A model generated the notes under the pieces. It did no database searches and was not told the DNA's origin. It worked only from the letters and a program-made list of their open reading frames with translations. The translations under genes and the position numbers were made by a program. 64,000 bases of DNA from Streptomyces sp. CB01201 (GTDB taxonomy: Bacteria > Actinomycetota > Actinomycetes > Streptomycetales > Streptomycetaceae), in NCBI RefSeq assembly GCF_002803085.1, contig NZ_NNBJ01000018.1, forward strand, positions 34,694-98,693, written 5' to 3'. Of this stretch, positions 1-8,652 are shown one piece after another; positions within the stretch are counted from its first letter, which is position 1; each line of letters opens with the position of its first letter.

Positions 1-390
1 GCCGCCCCACATGGCGAACGCGGTGAACCGGCGCGCCACCGTCCACGTCCCCTTGCGCGAGAACCCGCTCCAGAAGGCGAACCCGCCCTTGGAGGTGGGT
101 GGGTGGCCGATGCGGGAGGGCCAGTGGACCTCGGACTCGTCCTCGGTGCGGCGCACGGCAGGGGCCGCCGGGCCCACCGAGACCACCGAGCCCGGCGCCG
201 GAAGGTCGCGGACCAGCGGCTCCAACTCCCCATGTGTGCGCGCCTTGTAGGCCGCCTCCAGGCGCTGCTCGAACTCCTCCATGTCGAGACGCCCTTCGGC
301 CACCGCGTCCCTCAGCGACTCGGCGACCCGCTCCCGCTCGGCGTCCGAGGCCCGCATCTCCGGCAGCCCGCCCGTTGGTTCACTCGTCAT
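1..390 (-). CDS. DUF1707 domain protein (3' end beyond window)
   Basis: The reading frame starts at the ATG at 390 and runs off the left edge without a stop, so the C-terminus is missing. The first ~60 residues (RASDAERERVAESLRDAVAEG, then LDMEEFEQRLEAAYKARTHG in continuation) match the DUF1707 domain, a short helical module found at the N-terminus of many actinobacterial membrane or regulatory proteins. After it come a Pro/Ala/Val linker and a Trp/Phe-rich stretch that could lead into a membrane segment. The molecular role is unknown. It lies 10 bp upstream of the end of the ABC ATPase gene, on the same strand, so it may be the last gene of that transcription unit. Confidence 0.75.
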   Translation of the reverse strand, partial: MTSEPTGGLPEMRASDAERERVAESLRDAVAEGRLDMEEFEQRLEAAYKARTHGELEPLVRDLPAPGSVVSVGPAAPAVRRTEDESEVHWPSRIGHPPTSKGGFAFWSGFSRKGTWTVARRFTAFAMWGG

Positions 391-400
391 GGTGCGCAGA

Positions 401-1363
401 CTAGTGAACCCGTGGGCCCTCGTACATTCGCGCGATCACCGCCTCGATGTCCGGCTCCCGCACCGACAGGTCCACCAGCGGATACTCCGCCGCGATGTGC
501 GCGACCAGGGGTGCCGCCGACGCGGACGCGGGGAAGGCGAGCCACTGGCGGGGGCCCTCGACCTTGACCACCCGGGCGCCCTCGGCCCGTACCGGCGGGA
601 GTTCGCGCTCCAGATCGACGACCAGGGTGCGTTCGCTCTCGCCCGCCTCGTGCAGCCCGGTGAGCGCGCCGTCGTACATCAGGCGACCGTGGTCGATGAC
701 CATCACGCGCCGGCAGAGCTGCTCGATGTCGGTCAGGTCGTGCGTGGTGAGCAGGATCGTGGTGGCGCGCTCGGCGTTCAGGTCGCGCAGGAACTGGCGG
801 ACCTTGGCCTTGCTGATGACGTCGAGGCCGATCGTCGGCTCGTCGAGGTACAGCACGTCCGGATCGTGCAGCAGGGCCGCCGCGATGTCGCCGCGCATCC
901 GCTGGCCGAGCGAGAGCTGACGTACCGGGACGTCCAACAGGCTTGCCAGGTCCAGGAGTTCGACACACCGGTCGAGGTTCTCGCGGAAGCGGGCGTCGGG
1001 GATGCGGTACATACGGTGGGCCAGCCGGTAGGAGTCGTACAGCGGCAAGTCCCACCACAGCGTGGTGCGTTGGCCGAACACCACGCCGATGCGCTGCGCC
1101 ATTCTCGTACGCTCGCGGGACGGGTCGAGGCCCGCGACCCGCAGGCGGCCGGCGCTCGGGGTGAGGATGCCCGTCAGCATCTTGATGGTGGTGGACTTAC
1201 CGGCGCCGTTCGGACCGATGTAGCCCACCATCTCACCGCGCGGCACCCGGAAGCTGATCCCGTCCACCGCCCTGACCTGCTGCTTCTCGCGCCGCCAGCG
1301 GCCCGTTTTGCGACGCACGTCGAAGACCTTCTCGACGCCGTCGAGTTCGACGAGATCCGTCAT
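401..1363 (-). CDS. ABC-2 type exporter, ATP-binding protein
   Basis: About 320 residues. Walker A (GPNGAGKST, near residue 50), the ABC signature (LSLGQRMRGD) and Walker B (VLYLDEPTIGLD) are all present, and the C-terminal ~80 residues form the extension seen in NatA/DrrA-like exporters. It should couple ATP hydrolysis to the two membrane proteins encoded upstream. A GTG at 1366 is adjacent, but the ATG at 1363 is better spaced from the upstream GGGAG. The order permease, permease, ATPase on one strand indicates an operon. The exported substrate cannot be read from sequence; related Streptomyces systems are annotated as daunorubicin-type or lipid exporters only by homology. Confidence 0.9.
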   Translation of the reverse strand: MTDLVELDGVEKVFDVRRKTGRWRREKQQVRAVDGISFRVPRGEMVGYIGPNGAGKSTTIKMLTGILTPSAGRLRVAGLDPSRERTRMAQRIGVVFGQRTTLWWDLPLYDSYRLAHRMYRIPDARFRENLDRCVELLDLASLLDVPVRQLSLGQRMRGDIAAALLHDPDVLYLDEPTIGLDVISKAKVRQFLRDLNAERATTILLTTHDLTDIEQLCRRVMVIDHGRLMYDGALTGLHEAGESERTLVVDLERELPPVRAEGARVVKVEGPRQWLAFPASASAAPLVAHIAAEYPLVDLSVREPDIEAVIARMYEGPRVH

Positions 1364-1454
1364 CACGTCAACTCCCTTCGTCCATAAGCGGGTTCGCCTT
1401 CAAGGCGTGCGTCCTGGCGTCGGCTCACGCCCCAGTCCCCTCCCTCGGCCCATG

Positions 1455-2363
1455 TCAACTCCCCGTGCTGCGGTACGACCTGACGCCCACCCGCCACGCC
1501 TGGCCCGCCAGGATCAGGCACAGCGCCGCGACCAGCGGGGGCGTGAAGGCGAACCAGGCCGGCAGGGCCAGCGGGTAGGGGCGGCCCAGGACGTAGAGCG
1601 CGGGCAGCCAGTTCACGAAGGCCAGCGGGAAGACGTAGGTGACGCCGCGCACCATGTCCTTGGCGAACACCGTCGGCGGATACTGGAGCAGCGTCTGGCC
1701 GCCGTACGTGAACGCGCTCTGCACCTCGGCCGCGTCCTGCGCCCAGAACTGGAAGGCCGCGCCCGCCACGAACACCGCGCAGAAGATCGCGGTACCGCTG
1801 AGCAGCATCATGGGCACGAGCAGCGCCTTCAGTACCGTCCAGTGCACGTCCAGGGCGAGCAGCGAGCCGCCGAGGACCAGCAGCCCTTGCAGCAGGCGGC
1901 CGAGCCGCTGGAGGCCGAAGCGGTCGGCGGCGACCTGGGCGAGAACCGGCGCCGGGCGCACCAGGAGGGTGTCGAGCGTGCCGTCCCGGACCCGTGCGCC
2001 GAGCTTGTCGATGGAGCCGAGCAGCGCGTTCGCGAGGCCGAACGCCGTCGTCGACGTCCCGTACAGGAAGGCCACTTCGGCGAAGGAGTAGCCGCCGAGC
2101 GAGCGGACCTGCGAGAACATCAGGGCGATCACGACGAAGTCGAACGCCGTCACCAGGAAGTTGCCGACCAGCATCATCGCGAAGGACGCCCGATAGGCGA
2201 GTGTGGAGCGGATCCACATTCCGGCGATCATCCTGTACGTGGCCCACATACCCGGCGCCGGAAGCCGCTCGGGCGCCCCGGCCGCACCGGCCGCCCCGGG
2301 CACCCCCGTCCACTCGCCCCTCGCGGTCCGCTCACCCCTTGCGCCACCCCTCGTGTCAGCCAC
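1455..2363 (-). CDS. ABC-2 type exporter, permease subunit (second)
   Basis: Integral membrane protein of about 300 residues with six predicted hydrophobic segments and no catalytic motif. The body begins at MWATYRMIAGMWIRSTLAYR and shows the features of the bacterial ABC2_membrane_6-like permeases. The GTG start at 2363 overlaps the TGA of the upstream permease (GTGGCTGA), which implies translational coupling; the Ala/Gly/Pro-rich first ~35 residues are a soluble N-terminus. With the preceding permease it forms a heterodimeric channel for the ATPase encoded at 401-1363. Confidence 0.85.
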   Translation of the reverse strand: MADTRGGARGERTARGEWTGVPGAAGAAGAPERLPAPGMWATYRMIAGMWIRSTLAYRASFAMMLVGNFLVTAFDFVVIALMFSQVRSLGGYSFAEVAFLYGTSTTAFGLANALLGSIDKLGARVRDGTLDTLLVRPAPVLAQVAADRFGLQRLGRLLQGLLVLGGSLLALDVHWTVLKALLVPMMLLSGTAIFCAVFVAGAAFQFWAQDAAEVQSAFTYGGQTLLQYPPTVFAKDMVRGVTYVFPLAFVNWLPALYVLGRPYPLALPAWFAFTPPLVAALCLILAGQAWRVGVRSYRSTGS

Positions 2364-3177
2364 CCTGCACCACCACCCTCCGTACCGCCGCGGACTGGAG
2401 CACCCGGCCCGCGCCGAGCAACAGCGCCGCCCAGCCGAGCTGGAACCCGTAGGCGCCGAGCAGGCCCGTCCCGTGGTGGTGGCCCATCAGGACGTCGGCC
2501 GGGATCTGGAGCAGACAGGACCAGGGCAGCGCCCGGGCCACCTCGCCGAGCAGGCCGGGGAAGGCGTTGAGCGGCAGCAGCATCCCGGAGAAGAACAGGC
2601 CCGCGATGGAGACGAGCGAGGAGACACCGGCCCCGTCGAGCAGCCAGAACGCCGAGAGGGCCACCAGGAACCGCAGCGCGAAGCTCACCACCACGCCCAG
2701 CAGGACCGCGAGGAGGAAGGCGAGCCAGGTGCCCGGGGTCGTGGGCAGCGCGAGGTCGAAGAACAGCGCGCCGAAGGCGAGCGGGACCGCTCCGCGCCCC
2801 AGGAAGTGGAACAGGGCCCGGCCCAGATCGGCCGACAGCCACCACAGCTGGAGGTCGGCGGGCCGGTAGAGGTCGATCGCGATGTCACCCGTACGGATGC
2901 GTTCCACCAGTTCGTCCGCGAAGCCCCCGCCGAACATATTGACCGTCATCAGCAGGGCCTGGCTGACCCACACATAGGTGAGCGCCTGGGACTGGTCGTA
3001 GCCACCGAGGTTGGGGCGCTGGTCCCACAGGGCTATATAGGTGTACGCCACGATCACGCCGAAGACGGTGTTGGTGAACACCCCGGCCGCGGTGGCGACC
3101 CGGTACGTCGTATAGCGCCGGAATCCACCCGCGGCCACGACCCCGTACAGCCGCACGAACGCCCCCTCTCCCGTCAT
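2356..3177 (-). CDS. ABC-2 type exporter, permease subunit (first)
   Basis: About 273 residues, starting at ATG 3177 (MTGEGAFVRLYGVVAAGGFR). Six hydrophobic segments are visible, including AFLLAVLLGVVVSFALRFLV and a C-terminal LGWAALLLGAGRVL. Family features are those of ABC-2 permeases paired with NatA-like ATPases. It is the first gene of the three-gene exporter operon; its stop overlaps the next gene's start. The same frame stays open far upstream (to 5862) beneath the PBP gene, but that part is antisense shadow, because the first segment that looks like a real protein starts at 3177. Confidence 0.85.
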   Translation of the reverse strand: MTGEGAFVRLYGVVAAGGFRRYTTYRVATAAGVFTNTVFGVIVAYTYIALWDQRPNLGGYDQSQALTYVWVSQALLMTVNMFGGGFADELVERIRTGDIAIDLYRPADLQLWWLSADLGRALFHFLGRGAVPLAFGALFFDLALPTTPGTWLAFLLAVLLGVVVSFALRFLVALSAFWLLDGAGVSSLVSIAGLFFSGMLLPLNAFPGLLGEVARALPWSCLLQIPADVLMGHHHGTGLLGAYGFQLGWAALLLGAGRVLQSAAVRRVVVQGG

Positions 3178-3360
3178 GGACACCAAAGCGCGGGAGCCTA
3201 GCCCAGCCCTCCAGCCCTTCGCGACGGAATTTCCGCGGCTGGACATGCAAGATGTCCTTACGGTGAGAATCGTCCGATTTGGTCGATTCTTATCGACAAC
3301 CAGCCCGTACCTCACCCCGCACGCGACCGGGACGCAATGGCCGGAGAGAGCCGGAGAGAC

Positions 3361-6000
3361 ATGAGCGACGACGAGCAGCCGGAGCCACCGCACCCCGGAC
3401 CCGGACCCAAGGCGCCACGGAAGTGGACGCCCCGCGACCTCGGCGCCACCGGATCCACCCCGCCGGGCCCCGACGCCGCAGCCGACGGCTCCACCGACCC
3501 GGACGAGCCGGACGAGCCCGCGGGCCGATCCGGCCCGGCCGGAGCCGCCGCCGCCACCGGTGCGAGCGCGGGCACCGGCACCCCCGCCGGCCCGGGCAAG
3601 CGGCCCAAGCGCACCGGCTGGCGCCGGTTCGTCCCCCGCTGGCGGGTCGTCCTCGGCATCGTCCTGCTCATCGCGCTGCTGCTCATCGGCGGCTTCATCG
3701 CCGGCTACACGCTCGTGTCGATCCCCGCCGCCAACGCCGGGGCCACCGCCCAGTCCAACGTCTTCCTGTACGCCGACGGCACCCAGCTCGCCTCGGACGG
3801 CGAGGTCAACCGCGAGAACGTCCAGCTCGCACAGGTCCCGCTGACCGTCCAGCACGCCGTACTGGCCGCCGAGGACCGGGACTTCTACTCCGAGCGCGCC
3901 GTCGACCCCAAGGCGATGGTCCGCGCCGCCTGGAACACCCTGACCGGCAAGGGCACCCAGGGCGGCTCCACCATCACCCAGCAGTACGTCAAGAACTACT
4001 ACCTCGGCCAGGAACAGACCGTCACCCGCAAGGTGAAGGAGTTCTTCATCGCGATCAAGCTCAATCGCGAGGAGACCAAGGAGGACATCCTCGCCGGGTA
4101 CCTGAACACCAGCTACTTCGGCCGCAACGCGTACGGCATCCAGGCCGCCTCCCAGGCGTACTACAGCAAGGACGTCGAGAAGCTCACCACCGGCGAGGGC
4201 GCCTACCTCGCGTCCCTGCTCAACTCCCCCAGCGCGTACGACGTCATCGCCCATCCGCAGAACAAGCCCCGGGCGCTGGCCCGTTGGAACTACGTGCTCG
4301 ACGGCATGGTCAAGAAGAAGTGGCTCGGCGCCTCCGAACGGGCCGCGACCACCTTCCCCGTGCCCGGAAAGGTCAAGCCGCGGGCGGGCCTCGCCGGCCA
4401 GCGCGGCTACCTCGTCGAGGCCGTCAAGGACTACCTCACCGGCAACAAGATCATCGACGAGAACACCCTGGCCACCGGCGGCTACCGGATCACCACCACC
4501 ATCCAGAAGGACAAGCAGGACGCCTTCGTCAAGGCCGTCGACGACACCGTCAACTCCAAGCTGAGCACCGACCGCAAGGCCGACCGCAACGTACGCGTGG
4601 GCGGCGCCTCCATCGACCCGGCCAGCGGCAAGGTCCTCGCGATGTACGGGGGCATCGACTACACCAAGCAGTACGTCAACAACGCGACCCGGCGCGACTT
4701 CCAAGTGGGCTCGACCTTCAAGCCGTTCGTCTTCACCTCGGCCGTCGTCAACAACTCCAAGACCCAGGACGGCCGCCCCATCACCCCCAACACCGTCTAC
4801 GACGGCACCAACAAGCGGCCGGTACAGGGCTGGGACGGCGGCAGCTACGCACCCGCCAACGAGGACGACGCCTCCTACGGGCCCATCACCGTGCGCACCG
4901 CCACCGACAAGTCCGTCAACGCCGTGTACGCGCAGATGGCCGTCGACGTCGGCTCCGCCAAGGTCAAGCAGACCGCGATCGAACTCGGCCTGCCCGCCGA
5001 CACCCCCGACCTGAACGCGTCCCCCTCGATCGCGCTCGGCCCGGCCACCGCGAGCGTCCTCGACATGACGCAGGCGTACGCCACGCTCGCCGGACACGGA
5101 CGCCACGGCACGTACACGATGGTCGAATCCGTCATCAAGGACGGCGAGAAGACCGAACTGCCCGCGCAGGAGCCCGAACAGGCCGTCACCCGCGAGGCCG
5201 CCGACACCACGACGTCGATGCTCCAGAGCGTCGTCGACGGCGGTACGGGCACGGCCGCGCAGGCCTCCGGGCGGCCCTCCGCCGGCAAGACCGGCACCGC
5301 CGAACAGGACAAGGCCGCCTGGTTCGCGGGCTACACCCCCGACCTGGCCACCGTCGTCGCGCTGATGGGCGCCGATCCCGACACGGCCGTGCAACAGCCG
5401 CTGTACGGGGCACTGGGCTTCCCCCGCATGAACGGCGGCGGGCCGCCGGCGCAGATCTGGGCGCAGTACACCAAGGGCGCCCTGCGCAGCAGTGAGCCCA
5501 AGGACTTCGACCTGGAACTCCAGGACGGCGCGAACATCCCCGTCGAGCCGCCGGCCCCCAACCCGTCCCAGCCCCCGACGCCCGGCGGCGACCAGGGACA
5601 GACGCAGGGACAGAACCAGGGCCAGGACCAGGGCCAGACGGGCGGCCGCAACCAGGGCCAGACACAAGGCCAGAACCAAGGTCAGACCCAGGGGCAGAGC
5701 CAGGGACAGAACCAGGGCGGCCTCAACCAGGGACAGACCCAGGGGCAGACGCAGGGCCAGACCGCCCAGGGCCAGAACCAGGGTCAGGACCAGGGCCAGA
5801 CACAGGGCGGCGCCGACAACGGCGGCACCAACACCGGCGGCCAGATCCAGGGCCAGACGCAAGGTCAGATCCAGGGCCAGGACCAGGGCCAGACCCAGGG
5901 CGGCACCACGAACGGCGGCACCAACAGCGGCAGCACCGAAGGCCCCGGAGCCACCACGACCGGCCTGGCCGCACGGCCCCGGGGCTCACGCAGCCCGTGA
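3361..6000 (+). CDS. Bifunctional penicillin-binding protein (class A) with Gln-rich tail
   Basis: About 879 residues. It polymerises lipid II glycan and cross-links peptide stems outside the membrane. An N-terminal acidic/Pro cytoplasmic region is followed by one membrane anchor (about residues 98-120). The transglycosylase domain has EDRDFY with the catalytic Glu near residue 171, and GGSTITQQ. The transpeptidase domain has the nucleophile motif STFK (Ser ~451), SVN (~518) and KTG (~643). The His usually found in EDRxFYxH is replaced (EDRDFYSER). From about residue 743 to 860 the protein is almost entirely GQ-type repeats (GQTQGQNQGQDQ and variants), giving a flexible extracellular tail. 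The ATG at 3361 is chosen because GGAGAG lies 8-10 nt upstream; an in-frame ATG at 3337 is possible. Confidence 0.93.
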   Translation: MSDDEQPEPPHPGPGPKAPRKWTPRDLGATGSTPPGPDAAADGSTDPDEPDEPAGRSGPAGAAAATGASAGTGTPAGPGKRPKRTGWRRFVPRWRVVLGIVLLIALLLIGGFIAGYTLVSIPAANAGATAQSNVFLYADGTQLASDGEVNRENVQLAQVPLTVQHAVLAAEDRDFYSERAVDPKAMVRAAWNTLTGKGTQGGSTITQQYVKNYYLGQEQTVTRKVKEFFIAIKLNREETKEDILAGYLNTSYFGRNAYGIQAASQAYYSKDVEKLTTGEGAYLASLLNSPSAYDVIAHPQNKPRALARWNYVLDGMVKKKWLGASERAATTFPVPGKVKPRAGLAGQRGYLVEAVKDYLTGNKIIDENTLATGGYRITTTIQKDKQDAFVKAVDDTVNSKLSTDRKADRNVRVGGASIDPASGKVLAMYGGIDYTKQYVNNATRRDFQVGSTFKPFVFTSAVVNNSKTQDGRPITPNTVYDGTNKRPVQGWDGGSYAPANEDDASYGPITVRTATDKSVNAVYAQMAVDVGSAKVKQTAIELGLPADTPDLNASPSIALGPATASVLDMTQAYATLAGHGRHGTYTMVESVIKDGEKTELPAQEPEQAVTREAADTTTSMLQSVVDGGTGTAAQASGRPSAGKTGTAEQDKAAWFAGYTPDLATVVALMGADPDTAVQQPLYGALGFPRMNGGGPPAQIWAQYTKGALRSSEPKDFDLELQDGANIPVEPPAPNPSQPPTPGGDQGQTQGQNQGQDQGQTGGRNQGQTQGQNQGQTQGQSQGQNQGGLNQGQTQGQTQGQTAQGQNQGQDQGQTQGGADNGGTNTGGQIQGQTQGQIQGQDQGQTQGGTTNGGTNSGSTEGPGATTTGLAARPRGSRSP

Positions 6001-6020
6001 CGGACCGGTTCCTGGCGGGC

Positions 6021-6049
6021 CTGGCGGGCCGAACGGCCGGGCCCGCCAG
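6021..6049. terminator. Hairpin between convergent PBP and gdx genes
   Basis: A perfect 10-bp stem (arms 6021-6030 and 6040-6049, loop 9 nt) lies in the 59-bp gap between the two convergent stops. There is no U-run, as is common in Streptomyces. It could terminate both transcripts. Confidence 0.6.
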
Positions 6050-6059
6050 GCGGTCCCTG

Positions 6060-6380
6060 TCAGTGGCCGCTCGTCGCCTTGAGGCCGACCACGGAGACGA
6101 GCAGCAGACAGACGAAGAAGATCCGGGCGGCGGTGGCCGGCTCACCGAGGACCACCATGCCGAGCACCGCCGCACCGGCCGCGCCGATCCCCACCCACAC
6201 GCCGTACGCGGTGCCGATGGGCAGCGTCTTGGCGGCCTGCGAGAGCAGCATCATGGACGCGACGATCCCGGCGCCCGTGAGCACACTGGGGACCAGCCGG
6301 GTGAAGCCGTCGGTGTACTTCATGCCGATCGACCAGCCCACTTCGAGCAGACCGGCGACGACGAGCAGAACCCAGGCCAT
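6060..6380 (-). CDS. gdx: Guanidinium exporter, SMR family (Gdx/SugE)
   Basis: 106 residues with four transmembrane helices, the normal SMR length. The opening AGLLEVGWSIGMKYTDGFTR, with the essential membrane Glu at residue 13, and the later GTAYGVWVGIGA match the SugE/Gdx subtype rather than the EmrE/Qac drug exporters. Gdx proteins are dual-topology dimers that exchange guanidinium for protons. The assignment is strongly supported by the guanidine-III riboswitch directly upstream on the same strand. SD is GGAGG, 5 nt before the ATG at 6380. It appears monocistronic, ending at a shared hairpin. Confidence 0.93.
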   Translation of the reverse strand: MAWVLLVVAGLLEVGWSIGMKYTDGFTRLVPSVLTGAGIVASMMLLSQAAKTLPIGTAYGVWVGIGAAGAAVLGMVVLGEPATAARIFFVCLLLVSVVGLKATSGH

Positions 6381-6389
6381 GAGGACCTC

Positions 6390-6456
6390 CGAGACGCGTG
6401 AGGAAAATACGGGTGCGTCGTCTTGTCCTGACCCGGTACGACGCGTCTCGTCGGGG
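6390..6456 (-). promoter_or_regulatory. Guanidine-III riboswitch with candidate SD-masking helix
   Basis: On the minus strand, 6456 down to 6415 closely follows the guanidine-III aptamer as I recall it from Thermobifida (CCGACGAG..., GTACCGGGTCAGGACAAGACG). Downstream, bases 6390-6399 (CACGCGTCTCG on the RNA, its last G being the first G of the GGAGG SD) can pair over 10 bp with 6441-6450 inside the aptamer. Ligand-folded aptamer would prevent this helix and free the SD, so an ON switch for translation is inferred. The aptamer match is read directly; the switching mechanism is inference. Confidence 0.88.
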
Positions 6457-6557
6457 TCCCACCACGATAACAAAGGGCAGGCGAAAGGGCCGGTGACAAC
6501 GGTCACCAGCCCCTTCCGCGCGGGTCGTGGGACGCCCGTGAAGCGCCCTGCCCCTGC

Positions 6558-6890
6558 CTACAAATACAGCCCGGTGGAGTCCTCCGACACCCGCTCGGAG
6601 GCCACGGCGTGCAGATCGCGCTCGCGCATCAGCACGTACGCCACGCCCCGCACCTCGACCTCGGCCCGGTCCTCGGGGTCGTACAGCACCCGGTCGCCCG
6701 GCTCCACCGTGCGGACGTTCTGGCCGACCGCGACCACCTCGGCCCAGGCCAGCCGCTTGCCGACGGCGGCGGTCGCGGGGATGAGGATGCCGCCGCCCGA
6801 CCGCCGCTCGCCCTCGGGCGTGTCGGACCGGACCAGCACACGGTCGTGCAGCATCCGGATGGGCAGCTTGTCGTGGGTGTTCTCGCTCAC
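6558..6890 (-). CDS. GroES-like chaperonin family protein
   Basis: About 110 residues with a GTG start (MSENTHDKLPIRMLHDRVLV). The Cpn10-like beta-barrel signature is visible: LHDRVLVR...GGILIPATA...EVVAVGQNVRTVEPGDRVLY, ending with a short acidic tail. There is no adjacent groEL, and the mobile-loop sequence (SDTPEGERRSGG) differs from canonical GroES, so this is an orphan paralogue found in actinomycetes, not the main co-chaperone. Its partner is unknown. It follows the DUF3618 gene on the same strand with a 44-bp gap. Confidence 0.85.
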   Translation of the reverse strand: MSENTHDKLPIRMLHDRVLVRSDTPEGERRSGGGILIPATAAVGKRLAWAEVVAVGQNVRTVEPGDRVLYDPEDRAEVEVRGVAYVLMRERDLHAVASERVSEDSTGLYL

Positions 6891-6934
6891 GGGGTCGAAC
6901 CTACCCGCACCGGCCGCGGCCGTACGCGGAAGGG

Positions 6935-7255
6935 TCAGGCCCGGCGCTTGCGGGCCGACAGGGCGAGCAGCCCCACCAGGCCGACCGCCACGAGCGCGAC
7001 CGGCACGATCCGTTCCACGCGGGGCGCGCCCTCGTCCGAAACGAACTGCGCCTTCACGTCGCTCACCGTGCGGTTCACCGCGACGTACGCGCGGCCCGCC
7101 GTGTGGTCCACGGCCGAGGCGAACCTGGCCTTCGCGTCGCCGACGATCGTGGACGGGTGCAGCCGCACCCCGATCTCGTCGAGGGTCACCGCGAGCTGGT
7201 TCCGCCGGCTCCTGATGTCCGCCTCGATCTGCGCAGGGGTCCTGGCATCCGACAC
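6935..7255 (-). CDS. DUF3618 domain membrane protein
   Basis: 106 residues. The N-terminal half (RTPAQIEADIRSRRNQLAVT, continuing with LDEIGVRLHPS) is the DUF3618 signature, a charged helical segment; near the C-terminus a single hydrophobic helix (VPVALVAVGLVGLLALSARK) is followed by a basic end, suggesting a tail-anchored protein with a cytoplasmic N-terminus. The function is unknown. It is divergently transcribed from bcp, with 135 bp between. Confidence 0.85.
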   Translation of the reverse strand: MSDARTPAQIEADIRSRRNQLAVTLDEIGVRLHPSTIVGDAKARFASAVDHTAGRAYVAVNRTVSDVKAQFVSDEGAPRVERIVPVALVAVGLVGLLALSARKRRA

Positions 7256-7390
7256 TGCGCCGCCTCCGGTGGTCGTATGGGGTCATCCGTCATCCACAGT
7301 CTGTCAGTTCCACCGACAATGCACTGTCACAGGCCCCCATTAGGCTCTGTCGGTGTACGCCACCCCCTCGGCCATTCCGGAGGAAACCCC

Positions 7391-7858
7391 ATGAGCGAGC
7401 GACTTCAGCCCGGCGACACCGCCCCCGCCTTCACCCTGCCCGACGCCGACGGCAACGACGTCTCGCTCGCCGCCCACAAGGGCCGCAAGGTCATCGTGTA
7501 CTTCTACCCGGCCGCCCTCACACCGGGCTGCACCAAGCAGGCCTGCGACTTCACGGACAACCTGGAACTGCTCGCGGGCGCCGGTTACGACGTCATCGGC
7601 GTGTCCCCCGACAAGCCCGAGAAGCTGGCGAAGTTCCGCGAGAAGGAGTCCCTGAAGGTCACGCTGGTCGGCGACCCCTCGAAGGAGGTCCTGGAGGCCT
7701 ACGGGGCGTACGGCGAGAAGAAGCTGTACGGCAAGACCGTGACGGGCGTCATCCGCTCGACGGTGGTCGTGGACGAGGAGGGCAAGGTGGAGCGCGCCCT
7801 GTACAACGTGAAGGCCACGGGCCATGTCGCCAAGATCATCAAGGATCTCGGAATCTGA
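7391..7858 (+). CDS. bcp: Bcp/PrxQ-type thiol peroxidase
   Basis: 155 residues, the full family length. It reduces hydroperoxides using a peroxidatic Cys (Cys47 in TPGCTKQACDF) and a resolving Cys five residues later (Cys52), the atypical 2-Cys PrxQ arrangement, recycled by thioredoxin. AHKGRKVIVYFYPAALTPGC and GVSPD are characteristic. SD GGAGG lies 8 nt upstream of the ATG. It is a single gene with its own upstream region, divergent from the DUF3618 gene. Confidence 0.93.
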   Translation: MSERLQPGDTAPAFTLPDADGNDVSLAAHKGRKVIVYFYPAALTPGCTKQACDFTDNLELLAGAGYDVIGVSPDKPEKLAKFREKESLKVTLVGDPSKEVLEAYGAYGEKKLYGKTVTGVIRSTVVVDEEGKVERALYNVKATGHVAKIIKDLGI

Positions 7859-8004
7859 TCCACCCGCCCCCGCCCGGCCCCGCCCTGCCCAGCCCTGCTC
7901 GGCGGGAAGCGGGACGGGGCGTTCCGCATTTCGGGTGTGACTGTCCGGTATTCGGTTCGTTACTCCGTACGAGGCTGCGAACGTGCGGCCGGGACGGAGG
8001 GGAC

Positions 8005-8652
8005 ATGAGTGCGAGCCCGTACACCCGGGAGAGGCTGGCCGCGGCGGCCGGCTCGTCCCGGACCCTGTCGGAGGCCCTGACAAAACTGGGAGTCGACCCG
8101 ACCGGCGGGTCGCGGCGGTACATACGCGAGCGCATGCGGAAGCTGGGCATCGAGACCGCTCACTTCGAGCGCGAGGGGGCCCGCTGGACGCGGGAGGTCC
8201 TTGAGCCGGTGGTCGCGGACTCGACGAACATGTGCGAGGTGCTGCGCCGACTCGGTCTGGACGTGGTCGGCGGGCACCACACGCATATCTCTCGGCGCGT
8301 CAAGGCGTTCGGGATCGATACCTCGCACTTCCGGCCTCCCGCGCGAGCGGGCGAGACCCGGCGGCGAGTGCCAGAAGCGCTCCTCGTCGAGCAAGAACCG
8401 GCCACGGCGCGACGGATACCGGGCGATCGGCTGAAGCGCGCGATGCACACCCTGGGCGTCACCGAGCGCTGTTCCCTGTGCGGTACCGGACCGGCTTGGC
8501 GAGGGCGGCCGCTCCCACTCGAAGTCGATCACATCGACGGAGACTGGCGGAACAACCGCATCGAGAACCTCCGGCTCCTTTGCCCCAACTGCCATTCCAC
8601 AACGGACAGTTACCGAGGCCGGGGCAAGGCGGGGGAAGCAGGTTGGCGATGA
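8005..8652 (+). CDS. HNH endonuclease with two HTH-like repeats (first of pair)
   Basis: 215 residues. The C-terminal HNH module has two zinc Cys pairs (CSLCG and CPNCH) and the catalytic block VDHIDGDWRNNRIENLRLLC. The N-terminal half carries two related helical repeats of the form (E)ALxxLGV...GGSRRYIRERMRKLGIET-AHF and EVLRRLGLDVVGGHHTHISR-RVKAFGIDTSHF, which look like DNA-binding helix-turn-helix units. SD is GGAGGGG before the ATG. It overlaps the following paralogue by 4 bp (ATGA). The target DNA is unknown; it may act in DNA processing, as a free-standing nuclease, or in defence. Confidence 0.88.
   Translation: MSASPYTRERLAAAAGSSRTLSEALTKLGVDPTGGSRRYIRERMRKLGIETAHFEREGARWTREVLEPVVADSTNMCEVLRRLGLDVVGGHHTHISRRVKAFGIDTSHFRPPARAGETRRRVPEALLVEQEPATARRIPGDRLKRAMHTLGVTERCSLCGTGPAWRGRPLPLEVDHIDGDWRNNRIENLRLLCPNCHSTTDSYRGRGKAGEAGWR

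Noticed and set aside
2356..5862. 1168-residue open frame on the minus strand across the PBP gene
   Set aside because: Only the part below 3177 has protein-like features (permease). The rest is the GC-rich antisense shadow of the PBP gene, repetitive Gly/Leu/Val sequence.
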